The position numbers and the translations under genes are program-made. The notes beneath the pieces were generated by a model. That model was not told the DNA's origin and did no database searches. It saw only the letters and a program-made list of their open reading frames with translations. A stretch of 34,787 nt of DNA from Comamonas sp. lk (GTDB taxonomy: Bacteria > Bacteroidota > Bacteroidia > Chitinophagales > Chitinophagaceae), in NCBI GenBank assembly GCA_943327245.2, contig CALPWK020000006.1, positions 1-34,787 of the forward strand, given 5' to 3'. This document shows, piece by piece, positions 1 to 9,741 of the stretch. Numbering within the stretch: the first letter of the stretch is position 1; every line of letters starts with the position of its first letter.

Positions 1-1693
1 AATAAAATGTGCTATCAAAATCATTTTTACTTGCATAAATTGCCGTTCTAATAAAATCATTGTAATGCAAATAAGGGTTGTCTTTGTCAGACTCTTTCAA
101 TAATTCTAAAGCTCTTTCATTTTGCTTGTCTCTAAAATAATACCTTGCTATCAAAGCCTTTATTGGCAAAGTCGATGTTGACAAATTTGGAAAATGTGGA
201 AACGCATCTTTCACCTCATCTAATGGCATTTTAGGATCAGCGTCTATCTCCCCCATTACAAATTTCTGTACTTTTAATGATTGATAGGTTTGATATGCTA
301 TGTCAATAGACGGAATCAAAGTACTAAAAGCAAAAATAAAATATAGCAAATTAAAATAACTAGCCTTTTTTTCAACCTTAGCTGATTGCTTATTAGACAA
401 GAACACTGCAGGTGCAAATATTAAGGCTGCCGACATGGCTAACATAGTTTGCATTGCAGTTCTTTCTGCTGGAAAATTTAAAAATGCATCTACAAAATAA
501 CAGGTTATGGCCATTAGGCTAATGGTAGCTAGCAATCTAAAATCTTTCGCCTCTTCCTTTCTCCATATTTTTATGGCGAACAAAAACAATAATAAGAAAA
601 GTATTAAAAAACTAGTACCCCCAATAACTCCTAAGTCCGCAAACATCTCTATAAAATCATTATGAGAATGGTATGGTACAAACAAGTCGGTTGCTCTCTC
701 TTTTTCATAGGGTATGGATGCTAATTTCCAATTACCATAACCTGCCCCGAATAATGGATGTTTAAATGCATAGTCTGCTGCTGCTTTCCATAAATGAATT
801 CTGCTATTTTGTTCACTTGCTATATTGATATCACCCACTCTCTTTGTTACTGTTCCATATCCTCCCTGAAAACCTTGCATCTCAATCGCATTTGACAAAA
901 TCAAATTCGCACTAAAATAGGCTATAATAATTGGAATTAAGAAAAAGGCAATTTGAATAAACATTTCCTTTTTGCCTGTCTTGTACTTATAAAAAATAGT
1001 GGTAATTGTGAAAATTGACAAAATCAATAGAAGTCCAACAAAGGTGGAACGCGTATTTAAAATAAACAATGCAAAAATGCCTAAAAACAAACATATCAAT
1101 CCTAATAATTTACCAAATACTTTGTTATTCAAAATAACCCATAAAACAAAAGGAAATTTAATGAGCAAACTAGCTGCCATAACATTCTTATTTCCATGAT
1201 TACCACTTAAACTCAGGATATTTTGATCCAATCCCATTGTTTCCATATTATTCGAAAAACCTGATATTACATATATGGCATCATAAAGCAAAATAAACGA
1301 AACAATAACAGCAATTACATTGAAGATTTTCTTTAAATCTTGCTTATAATAAAGAATGGAAAGATTTATGAAAATAAAATAAGTAGTAACTAGTCTTGCT
1401 AAAGTCACTAATGATTCGGTGGGATTAATTGCATAAAAATAAGAACCCATTGCCCATAACAATAAAACAGAAAATACGATACTAAATTTATATTGTATTA
1501 CATTATCTATAGCGTCTTTATATATTCCCCTATTGAATAAGATATATAATACAGCAAGCAAATCGACAATGCTGCTATATAGCCATTGCGCTCCCATTAC
1601 GTCCGCTCCACCTAAGTCAGGAATGAAGTGTACCGCTAAAAATAAAAGAGTAAAGATTAGGCTTACAAGCCAATTAGTTTGATACTTGTTCAA
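1..1693 (-). CDS. O-antigen ligase / polymerase (Wzy_C-like) multi-TM membrane protein, 3' end truncated by the window edge
   Basis: Reverse-strand reading frame open from 1693 to 1 (LNKYQTNWLVSLIFTLLFLAVHFIPDLGGADVMGAQWLY...). Many TM segments. Wzy_C-type motif region '..NSRIHLWKAAADYAFKHPLFGAGYGNWKL...PYHSHNDFIEMFADLGVIGG..', followed by a TPR-like soluble tail. Probable TTG start; not in the ORF track. Confidence 0.8.
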   Translation of the reverse strand, partial: MNKYQTNWLVSLIFTLLFLAVHFIPDLGGADVMGAQWLYSSIVDLLAVLYILFNRGIYKDAIDNVIQYKFSIVFSVLLLWAMGSYFYAINPTESLVTLARLVTTYFIFINLSILYYKQDLKKIFNVIAVIVSFILLYDAIYVISGFSNNMETMGLDQNILSLSGNHGNKNVMAASLLIKFPFVLWVILNNKVFGKLLGLICLFLGIFALFILNTRSTFVGLLLILSIFTITTIFYKYKTGKKEMFIQIAFFLIPIIIAYFSANLILSNAIEMQGFQGGYGTVTKRVGDINIASEQNSRIHLWKAAADYAFKHPLFGAGYGNWKLASIPYEKERATDLFVPYHSHNDFIEMFADLGVIGGTSFLILFLLLFLFAIKIWRKEEAKDFRLLATISLMAITCYFVDAFLNFPAERTAMQTMLAMSAALIFAPAVFLSNKQSAKVEKKASYFNLLYFIFAFSTLIPSIDIAYQTYQSLKVQKFVMGEIDADPKMPLDEVKDAFPHFPNLSTSTLPIKALIARYYFRDKQNERALELLKESDKDNPYLHYNDFIRTAIYASKNDFDSTFY

Positions 1694-1722
1694 TTGTATA
1701 AAATTTTAAAACTTCTTTATAT

Positions 1723-2628
1723 CTAATTTTTACCGTCTATAATTATGGGAGTTTTACCACCACCCATAATTATCACTTTTGCATTAGGCGAAGTCATTAG
1801 TCCTTTCATAGCTTGTATTTGCTCATACTGCAATTGCTTATCACCAAGACCTAGGCTGATAATTCTCTGGTAATCCGCAATACCTTGCGCCTCTACTCTC
1901 TTACGCTCCGCTTCTTGTTTTTCTTTTTGTAAAACATATTGCATTTTCTGCGCATCTTGCTCTGCCTTTATCTTTTCTTCAATAGACCCTTTTACAGAAA
2001 TTGGCAAAGTAATATTACGAACCAATAATTGCTCTAATACCAAACCTCTAGCTTTTAAATTAGCCTCAATAGTTTTAAATATTCTAGACTGAAACTCATC
2101 CCTTTTTACTGAATACAAATCAACCGCAGTATAATAAACAGCATTATCTCTTATTTTAGTTCTAGTAATAGGTCGTATAACTACATTTTTAAAATCATAC
2201 CCAATCTCTTTAACAATCTTTGGAGCCTGTGATGCTTGTACGCGATATAGTACTGTCAAATCAATAACCACTTCCAAACCATCTGCTGTCAATACACGTA
2301 TCGCATCATCCCCATTCACATCGCCTTCATTATGTACCCCACTCATCGTATAGTTTTGTGTTCTTACATCAATTGTCTTCACCTCCATTAATGGGTTAAC
2401 AAAGTTTAATCCACTGGTAAGTACATCGTCTTGGACTTTACCAAATAAGGACTTAACTCCAATTTCCCCAGCATCAATTTGTTTAATACTAGACGTCAAA
2501 GCCCCAAGTGCCACCAACCCTATTCCTACAATTTTGATAGTGGATGTTTGACCGGAAATTGGGAGATTCAAATTTTTAACGGCTCCCGCTGCTAAAAAGA
2601 CAATAATACCGAGTATGATAAGTAACAT
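1723..2628 (-). CDS. SPFH/prohibitin family protein
   Basis: N-terminal TM, then SPFH core 'IDAGEIGVKSLFGKVQDDVLTSGLNFVNPL...' and coiled-coil 'KIKAEQDAQKMQYVLQKEKQEAERKRVEAQGIADYQ'. Confidence 0.9.
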   Translation of the reverse strand: MLLIILGIIVFLAAGAVKNLNLPISGQTSTIKIVGIGLVALGALTSSIKQIDAGEIGVKSLFGKVQDDVLTSGLNFVNPLMEVKTIDVRTQNYTMSGVHNEGDVNGDDAIRVLTADGLEVVIDLTVLYRVQASQAPKIVKEIGYDFKNVVIRPITRTKIRDNAVYYTAVDLYSVKRDEFQSRIFKTIEANLKARGLVLEQLLVRNITLPISVKGSIEEKIKAEQDAQKMQYVLQKEKQEAERKRVEAQGIADYQRIISLGLGDKQLQYEQIQAMKGLMTSPNAKVIIMGGGKTPIIIDGKN

Positions 2629-2730
2629 AAGATTGGGATATTTTTAATAAATATACAGCTTTATTTATAGTTCGTCGCTAAGAGCTAAAAGCTTAGCAAT
2701 GAGTTGTAAAATGAATTTTACTTAAGTATC

Positions 2731-3102
2731 CTACTTCTTCAATTGATCTCTAATTTCAACTAATAACTTGTCTGTAGACGAAACCTTCTCCGCATCTTCA
2801 TCCGCCATATTTTGCTTTAATTTACTTACCCCTTTAATTACAATAAATAAAACAAAAGCAATAATCACAAACTTAATAATTGCAGCAAGTGACTTCCCGT
2901 AATGAACCGCACCCCATGCTAATTTATCAATATCCGCAACACCTGCAGCTTTAGTAGCGGGAGCAAGAATTAGAGGAGTAATAACATCTTCCACCAAGGA
3001 ACTTACAATACTACTAAATGCTGCACCAATAACTACCGCTATGGATAACTCAATTACATTTCCTTTAATCGCAAAGTCTTTAAAATCTTTTAATAAACTC
3101 AT
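2731..3102 (-). CDS. mscL: Large-conductance mechanosensitive channel MscL
   Basis: 'FKDFAIKGNVIELSIAVVIGAAFSSIVSSLVEDVITPLI' TM1 signature and a second TM helix followed by a charged C-terminal helix. Confidence 0.95.
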   Translation of the reverse strand: MSLLKDFKDFAIKGNVIELSIAVVIGAAFSSIVSSLVEDVITPLILAPATKAAGVADIDKLAWGAVHYGKSLAAIIKFVIIAFVLFIVIKGVSKLKQNMADEDAEKVSSTDKLLVEIRDQLKK

Positions 3103-3137
3103 AAAATATTTTTATAAGTTAAATTTATATAAAATAA

Positions 3138-3512
3138 TTAGAACCTCCTGTAGCGTATTTTAACCTTAGCAATTCCGGGTCCAATTAAATCTATCTCTCT
3201 AGCAGCTGTTTTAGTCAAGTCAATAATCCGCTTTCTTACAAAAGGACCTCTATCATTTATTCGAACTACCACTGTTTTATGATTACTCAAATTAGTTACT
3301 AATACCTTGGTGCCGAATGGAAGTGTCTTATGCGCAGCTGTTATCTTATTATGTTGGAAAATTTCCCCATTGGCGGTTTTTCTCCCTTCATAATAGTCCG
3401 AATAATAGGAAGCATACCCTGTTTGTGTTTTATACAAAATACAACCTGAGCAACTGATTGTAAATACCCCTAAAATTATAAAAAAAAGAATCCTTGAAAT
3501 ATTGAATTTCAT
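3138..3512 (-). CDS. rlpA: Septal ring lytic transglycosylase RlpA family protein (lipoprotein-like)
   Basis: '[78 protein letters not shown]', a double-psi beta-barrel RlpA signature; N-terminal signal with Cys. Confidence 0.9.
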   Translation of the reverse strand: MKFNISRILFFIILGVFTISCSGCILYKTQTGYASYYSDYYEGRKTANGEIFQHNKITAAHKTLPFGTKVLVTNLSNHKTVVVRINDRGPFVRKRIIDLTKTAAREIDLIGPGIAKVKIRYRRF

Positions 3513-3634
3513 ACAGCTATTTAAACAAATAATAAATGGGGGGAATACTGAAATTTACAGCTTATTTACCAGTTAAAAAAATAGAATTAATATGATAAAT
3601 ATTGAATAAATTAGCTAATAAACTAATTGAAAAT

Positions 3635-5104
3635 ATGAAAAACATAAAGGGCTTTTTCGCACTATTCAGTGTATTCATTTCTACAGCCAGCTTTGCTCAA
3701 GCAAAACCTGAGTGGAATGCAATATTCACTAAAATAAATAATGAGGTATTGAGTAATTCCAATGCTTACAATTCATTAAAGATTGCATCAGAAACCATTG
3801 GACATCGTTTAACTGGATCTGAGAATGGCAATAAAGCAGAAGCGTATGCTTTTAACTTATTAAAGTCTTATGGATTTACGAATTTAAGATACCAGCCTTT
3901 TGAAGTAGAAAGCTGGAGCAGAGGAAGTTTAGAAGTATCAATTGGTAATTCAGTAAGTAGTTTAAAGAATGTAAAATCAGTTTCATTAGCACACTCTCCA
4001 GTGGCATCTGACATCACTTTAGAAGTAATAGATATGGGCAATGGTGTTGAAGCTGACTACGCAGCAGCTCCAGACAAGGTGAAAGGCAAAATTGCATTAG
4101 TGTATTTAGGTACTTTGCCAGGATCTAAAGAAGGCACCCCAAACTTACATAGATCAGAAAAAACAGCAATCGCCACAAAATATGGTGCAAAAGGGATTAT
4201 TGTTATAAATACTGCAGACAAAGGTGTTTTATTAACCGGTACTGCTTCTGTAACAGGAAAATTAATTCCAATACCTGCTGTTTGTGTAGGTAAGGAAGAC
4301 GGTTTAGCATTAAAAGAGGAACTTAAAGCAGGCAACTTATTTAGTCATATTAAAATGACAAATCATTCTGGCTTAATAAAAGCAAGAAATGTTGTAGCTA
4401 CTATAAAAGGCAGCAGTTTGCCAAATGAAAAGATTGTTGTAGGTGGGCACTTAGATAGCTGGGATTTAGCTACCGGAGCAATGGATAATGGAATTGGATC
4501 GTTTTCTGTTTTAGACATGGCTAGAACTTTTCAAGTATTACATTTGAAGCCTGCACGTACTATTGACTTTGTAATGTTTATGGGTGAGGAAGAAGGCTTA
4601 TTAGGATCTAGAGCTTATGTAGACGCTTCTATTAAAGACAAAAGCATTGACCAAATAAGATATATGTTAAACTATGACATGACAAATGACCCTAAAGGTT
4701 ATCACACGAGTGATGCTGATAGTAAAGACCTTTTTGAATCTATTGGAAAAATTGCAAATAAATTAGATACTAATTTTAAAAATACATTTTCAGTTGGCGC
4801 AGGCTTACATAGTGACCACCAACCCTTCATGTTAAATGGAGTACCAACAGGCGGTGGCGCAGGTGGAAGCTTACCTAAAGGTGCTGGACCATGTTACCAT
4901 GCAGACTGTGATGTATTTAGTTTAGTAGAAGATAAAGGAATGCGCAATACTGTTCGTTTTAACACCATGTTATTATTTGGTATAGCAGACGCTACTACCA
5001 TTAATGCTAAACATTTTACGGACGAAGAAACAAGGTTATTCTTAATTAAGAATAATTTAAAAGAACCATTAACTATTGCAGGAGAATGGCGTTGGAAAGA
5101 TTAA
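3635..5104 (+). CDS. M28 family metallopeptidase (carboxypeptidase Q-like) with PA domain insertion, secreted
   Basis: 'GGHLDSWDLATGAMDNGIGSFSVLDMAR...FMFMGEEEGLLGSRAY' metal-ligand motifs and signal peptide 'MKNIKGFFALFSVFISTASFAQA'. The ORF track starts at TTG 3602; the in-frame ATG at 3635 fits the signal peptide better. Confidence 0.9.
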   Translation: MKNIKGFFALFSVFISTASFAQAKPEWNAIFTKINNEVLSNSNAYNSLKIASETIGHRLTGSENGNKAEAYAFNLLKSYGFTNLRYQPFEVESWSRGSLEVSIGNSVSSLKNVKSVSLAHSPVASDITLEVIDMGNGVEADYAAAPDKVKGKIALVYLGTLPGSKEGTPNLHRSEKTAIATKYGAKGIIVINTADKGVLLTGTASVTGKLIPIPAVCVGKEDGLALKEELKAGNLFSHIKMTNHSGLIKARNVVATIKGSSLPNEKIVVGGHLDSWDLATGAMDNGIGSFSVLDMARTFQVLHLKPARTIDFVMFMGEEEGLLGSRAYVDASIKDKSIDQIRYMLNYDMTNDPKGYHTSDADSKDLFESIGKIANKLDTNFKNTFSVGAGLHSDHQPFMLNGVPTGGGAGGSLPKGAGPCYHADCDVFSLVEDKGMRNTVRFNTMLLFGIADATTINAKHFTDEETRLFLIKNNLKEPLTIAGEWRWKD

Positions 5105-5128
5105 GTTTTAATTTACTATACTAAAAAA

Positions 5129-5158
5129 GGGGACTCGAAAAATCGAGTCCCCTTTTTT
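5129..5158. terminator. Bidirectional intrinsic terminator between convergent genes
   Basis: Perfect 10-bp stem GGGGACTCGA-AAAA-TCGAGTCCCC flanked by an A-run upstream and TTTTTT downstream. Confidence 0.92.
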
Positions 5159-5185
5159 ATTTAAATGATTTGAATTAAAAGATTG

Positions 5186-6301
5186 TTATTTTAAATTAAC
5201 AGTCTTCCCCGTTTTAGCTGATATTTTAGCAGCTTCTAAAATTCGGTTAACCATAATATTATTTTCAATTGTATACAAACCAAATGGTTCTAATTTTTCA
5301 TTTCCTCTCAATACTGCATGGAGATAAGAAAAGGGATCCGTAAAAACATGTATGTCTTTGTCGGTAATTGTCTTTTCATATTCAGGTAAAGTCTCCTTAT
5401 TTCTTAAACGCATTTTATTGGCATTTACCGCTATGATATAAGCGCTATCTCCATAAACTTCCATATCCTTTCTACTAAATGTCCAGTTCCATGAACCTTG
5501 AATAATAGCTTGCGTTTTGGGATAATTTACAATTATAGTCGCATCGTCGTCCACTTTTGGATATAGTTTAGGTTTAAATTGACTGGTAACAGCAGTTACA
5601 CTTAATGGCATTTGTCCATTCATTAAATAGGTAATTAAGTTAGCCCCATAACATCCAAAATCCACAATAGCTCCACCCCCATTCTGAATTGGGTCAGTTA
5701 ACCAATTGGCAAATTCATCGCTTACCCCAATTTCCTTTGGTCCTTGATGTCCATGATGAAACACCACTTTTCTAATTTGTCCCACATAATTACTATCCTT
5801 AATCATTCTAAAAGTTTCATAAGTAGCAGGATACCAAGATGTTTCAAAATTGGTCAATAATAGTACATGGTTCTTTTTAGCTATTGACTGCATCTCTAAA
5901 GCATCTGCCAAATTAGCTGCCAATGGTTTTTCCACCATTATGTGAATCCCTCTTGGCGCCGCCGCTTTAACTGCCATTAAATGTTCTTTGATAGACCCAA
6001 AAGCTAAAACCGCTTCCGGATTTTTCTGATCTAAAACTGCTGCCAAATTATTATAAAATAGGCTAGCAGGTAGATGATACTTTTTAGCATTTTTTTCAGC
6101 AATTAATTTATTAGGCTCATATATACCTACTAATTCAATATCATTTTTCGCAGCTCTTCCTAAAATCCAGGACACATGTCCATGTGTTATTCCCACTACC
6201 ACCACTCTCACCGGTCCCGTCTTTTTAACTTGCGCGTGCAAGGAGTTCAATTGCAAAATTGTCAATACAATTAGCAACATTTGTTTTCTTATCAGTTTCA
6301 T
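5186..6301 (-). CDS. Gfo/Idh/MocA family oxidoreductase, exported (signal peptide)
   Basis: 'RVVVVGITHGHVSWILGRAAKNDIELVGIYEPN...MVEKPLAANLADA' Rossmann/EKP signature; N-terminal signal 'MLLIVLTILQLNSLHAQ'. Confidence 0.9.
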   Translation of the reverse strand: MKLIRKQMLLIVLTILQLNSLHAQVKKTGPVRVVVVGITHGHVSWILGRAAKNDIELVGIYEPNKLIAEKNAKKYHLPASLFYNNLAAVLDQKNPEAVLAFGSIKEHLMAVKAAAPRGIHIMVEKPLAANLADALEMQSIAKKNHVLLLTNFETSWYPATYETFRMIKDSNYVGQIRKVVFHHGHQGPKEIGVSDEFANWLTDPIQNGGGAIVDFGCYGANLITYLMNGQMPLSVTAVTSQFKPKLYPKVDDDATIIVNYPKTQAIIQGSWNWTFSRKDMEVYGDSAYIIAVNANKMRLRNKETLPEYEKTITDKDIHVFTDPFSYLHAVLRGNEKLEPFGLYTIENNIMVNRILEAAKISAKTGKTVNLK

Positions 6302-6365
6302 TTGATTAAATTATACTTTGAATTTAAGTCAATTAATTATCTTTAAGACCAAATATTAACACATA

Positions 6366-8366
6366 ATGTCCTTTACAACATCAACAACTATGAGATATGT
6401 ATTATTTACACTACTAACCTTTATAAGTATACATGCATTTTCAAATAGCAAAGACACTCTTTATTTAAGTTCCCCTAGCAATGCAATTAAAGTAGCTATT
6501 TGGCAAAATGGTCAATTGTTTTATAAAATAAATTACAATAATAAATCAATTACAAAAGCCTGTGTTATTGATCTAGAAATAAATAATCATCCATCTCTTT
6601 CAAATGCAAATCAATTTACAGGACATACTATTAAATACAATAAATCAATTGTCGAAAATCCAGTTCCTGATAGAAGTAGAAAATTACTTAATGAATACAA
6701 TGAAATAACAATACAATTTAAACAACCCTATACTTTGCAGTTTAGAGTTTTTGACAATGGTGTTGCTTATCAAATTGGCACAAAATTCAAAGATAGTATT
6801 TTCATAAAAAATGAGATCGCTAAATTCAATTTCGAAAATAAAGCAACTGCCTATATCCCTTTAATTCATAAGAGAGAGGATGGTGATATTTTTCATACTA
6901 GTTTTGAAGAATTATATACACTAACTCCTCTTGATTCAATTTCGAAAAATCAGCTCGCTTATAATCCTGTACTAATAAGTCCTGAACAAAGTCCAAAAAT
7001 AGCTATTACAGAATCTGACTTATTAGATTATCCTGGAATGTTTTTAACTGGATCCAATTCCAATGGACTAGAAGCTAAGTTTGCTGAATATCCTGAAAAA
7101 GATAGTTTAACAAAGGAATTATATCCGGAACTAGTGGTAACAAAAAGAGCTGATTATATTGCATATACCAAGGGAACTAGAAATTTGCCTTGGCGTATTT
7201 TAATGATTGCCCCAGAAGACAAAGACTTGCCTATTAATAATATGGTATATCTGTTAGCGAGTCCTTCCAACGCATCAAATTTCGACTGGGTGCATCCTGG
7301 AAAGGCAACTGATGAATGGATCATTAATATAAATTTATTTAATACAAATTTTAAAGCAGGCATAAATACAGCAACTTATAAATACTATATTGACTTTTGT
7401 AAAAGATTCGGATTTGATAGAATTATGATGGATGCGGGTTGGAGTGATTACAAAGACCTTTTTAAAATTAATCCAGCTATTAACATGGATGAAATTGCAG
7501 CATATGCTAAATCACAAAATATTAAAGTAAGCATGTGGACCATTGCAGTTACACTTGACAAGCAATTAGACAGTGCCTTAGATCAATTCAACAAATGGGG
7601 AGTTGATTTTATTATGACTGATTTTATTGACAGAGATGATCAAAAAATGGTTCAATTTTATGAACGTATTGCAAAAGCATGTGCAAAACATAAAATTATG
7701 ATAATGTATCATGGTGCCTATGCTCCAAAGGGATTTAACAGAACCTATCCTAATGCAATCACTAGAGAAGGCGTGTTAGGATCCGAGTATAGTATATGGA
7801 GTGATAAAGTAACACCTAGCCATAATTTAATATTACCATTCACTAGGATGCTAGCTGGGTCTTTGGACTATGAGCCAGGCTATTTAAACAATGCTACTAA
7901 AGCAAGTTTTAGAAATATTGAAGGGGCTCCTATGAGTTATGGAACAAGATGTCATCAGTTAGCAATGTTTATAGTATATGATAGTCCAATGCAAATATTT
8001 TCAGGCAATCCTTCCCAAGCTTATTATGAACCCGCATTTATGGAGCTTCTTGGAAGTATTCCAACTGGATGGGATGATACAAAAATATTAGATGCTAAAG
8101 TGGGCGAATATATTGTTACTGCAAGACAGAAAAATAATAATTGGTATATCGCGGGGATGAATGACTGGACTAATAAGGAGCAAAATATAAAACTTGACTT
8201 TTTAGAACCAGGGAATTACAAAGCAACAATTTGCAAAGACGGTATTAACGCAGATAAGTATGCAGCAGACTACAGCATTACAAATTTAATTGTCACTAAA
8301 GAATCAACTATTACAATTCATTGCGCACCAGGTGGGGGCTTCATGATAAAACTTATAAAAGAATAA
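6366..8366 (+). CDS. Glycoside hydrolase family 97 protein
   Basis: GH97 N-terminal beta-sandwich, catalytic barrel 'DRIMMDAGWSDYKDLF...VDFIMTDFIDRDDQKMV...YHGAYAPKGFNRTYPNAITREGVLGSEY', and C-terminal domain. A second ATG at 6390 precedes the signal peptide 'MRYVLFTLLTFISIHAFS'. Confidence 0.93.
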   Translation: MSFTTSTTMRYVLFTLLTFISIHAFSNSKDTLYLSSPSNAIKVAIWQNGQLFYKINYNNKSITKACVIDLEINNHPSLSNANQFTGHTIKYNKSIVENPVPDRSRKLLNEYNEITIQFKQPYTLQFRVFDNGVAYQIGTKFKDSIFIKNEIAKFNFENKATAYIPLIHKREDGDIFHTSFEELYTLTPLDSISKNQLAYNPVLISPEQSPKIAITESDLLDYPGMFLTGSNSNGLEAKFAEYPEKDSLTKELYPELVVTKRADYIAYTKGTRNLPWRILMIAPEDKDLPINNMVYLLASPSNASNFDWVHPGKATDEWIININLFNTNFKAGINTATYKYYIDFCKRFGFDRIMMDAGWSDYKDLFKINPAINMDEIAAYAKSQNIKVSMWTIAVTLDKQLDSALDQFNKWGVDFIMTDFIDRDDQKMVQFYERIAKACAKHKIMIMYHGAYAPKGFNRTYPNAITREGVLGSEYSIWSDKVTPSHNLILPFTRMLAGSLDYEPGYLNNATKASFRNIEGAPMSYGTRCHQLAMFIVYDSPMQIFSGNPSQAYYEPAFMELLGSIPTGWDDTKILDAKVGEYIVTARQKNNNWYIAGMNDWTNKEQNIKLDFLEPGNYKATICKDGINADKYAADYSITNLIVTKESTITIHCAPGGGFMIKLIKE

Positions 8367-8374
8367 AAAAAGAA

Positions 8375-8400
8375 GGCCCCATAGAAATGGGGCCCGTTTT
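8375..8400. terminator. Intrinsic terminator (bidirectional-like) between GH97 and the beta-barrel gene
   Basis: Stem GGCCCCAT-AGAA-ATGGGGCC (8375-8394), A-run upstream and CGTTTT downstream. Confidence 0.85.
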
Positions 8401-8445
8401 ACGATTGCTTGCTTAAAACCAATAAACCTATAACGAAATTTATTT

Positions 8446-9453
8446 TTAAAATTTATATACAGCTGCGATGATGAAATTACCAGCACCTGCTGTTAATTCA
8501 CTTGATTTATTAATAAAAACTTTATCCTTAGCATTGTCAAATCTCAATTCTGGAATGATTGTGAATTTTGAGAAGTGAATATTTGCAGATAATGTATTTT
8601 GAAATATAGAAGTCCCAACTGCTACTGCACTTTTTGAATCATTAAAATATTCTGATCTTAAAGTAAATCCAACTTTAGCACTTGGGTCATAATTGAAGTA
8701 AAAAGCATTACTAGTCCAATTAGTACCTGCAATATTTGCAATTGTTCCATCATAATTAATCGCAAATTTACTATTAACTACACCATTCAATACAAGATCA
8801 AATTGTGATTTATCTTTACCACCTTGGTAGTTTAAAAATGCTTTTAATTTATCATCTTTTGTGCCCGTGCTAAATTGAGCAATTAACATTTTAACTTCCG
8901 CCTTTGCATTTGTAATATCTGTAGGTTCTGCGACACCAATCATAAAGGCAGACTTACCACCTAAAGAAATATCTGCTCTAACTCCGGTATGAAAGAAAGG
9001 ACCATAAGAAAATCCATAACTCATACTATAGTTTCTATTAGCATAAGCATCTAGTAATTCATATCCAATATGTGTAGCCCACTTACCAACTGTAAATTTA
9101 ACAATTGAATTGGGAGCAAAACTGATAAATGCTTGTTTAACATTTTGTGCTAACCCCTTATCGTTGTAGGAAAACTCTTCCACTCTTTTCCCATAACCTA
9201 AGTCAATAGTACCAGTAAATTTTCCAATTACTTGATCTACTTTTAAGGAAGCCATTCCTAATTTTAAAGCATTGTTTGAGTTAGTAAAACTTGTTTTATT
9301 GTTTTCAGGTTTACTAGCAAAATCACTTTTATAATAACCATCAACATAAAATGTATACGTAGTACTAGATTTAGATGGTTTAGTAGCGTTGGATTGAGCA
9401 TTTGATACAATAGATGCAAAAAGAATCCCTAATAAAATGATAGATTTTTTCAT
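8446..9453 (-). CDS. Outer-membrane beta-barrel protein (porin, BBP2-like)
   Basis: Signal peptide 'MKKSIILLGILFASIVSNAQ' (ATG at 9453; ORF track extends to 9477), alternating amphipathic strands and C-terminal aromatic residue '...NFIIAAVYKF'. Confidence 0.82.
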   Translation of the reverse strand: MKKSIILLGILFASIVSNAQSNATKPSKSSTTYTFYVDGYYKSDFASKPENNKTSFTNSNNALKLGMASLKVDQVIGKFTGTIDLGYGKRVEEFSYNDKGLAQNVKQAFISFAPNSIVKFTVGKWATHIGYELLDAYANRNYSMSYGFSYGPFFHTGVRADISLGGKSAFMIGVAEPTDITNAKAEVKMLIAQFSTGTKDDKLKAFLNYQGGKDKSQFDLVLNGVVNSKFAINYDGTIANIAGTNWTSNAFYFNYDPSAKVGFTLRSEYFNDSKSAVAVGTSIFQNTLSANIHFSKFTIIPELRFDNAKDKVFINKSSELTAGAGNFIIAAVYKF

Positions 9454-9741
9454 TGAGTAAATTTTAAGTGTATTCATATTAGTAAAATTTATATGTTACA
9501 TATTTTTCTTTCAGATAGCTAATAAAAAAGAAAACTAAAATATAAAATGAGATTCAAAAATAAACAACTAAAATGTTATATTGATTATCAACACTTTAGG
9601 AATATTTAGAATGTTTATTTCATATTATGTTTATTTCTATTTGTTATTTATATTGCTAAATTATAAAATTATCACAATTTATGGCACATTTTATTCATAT
9701 TTATTTTTTCTTAATATTTATTATGAGCTTTATGTAACTGA

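Noticed and set aside
999-1199. Plus-strand 66-aa ORF
   Set aside because: Antisense to the O-antigen ligase-like gene; lysine/asparagine-rich shadow ORF.
9581-9591. TTGATTATCAA, resembling an Fnr box
   Set aside because: Half-sites match TTGAT/ATCAA but the spacer is 1 nt rather than 4, and it is about 128 nt from the nearest gene start; likely chance in AT-rich sequence.
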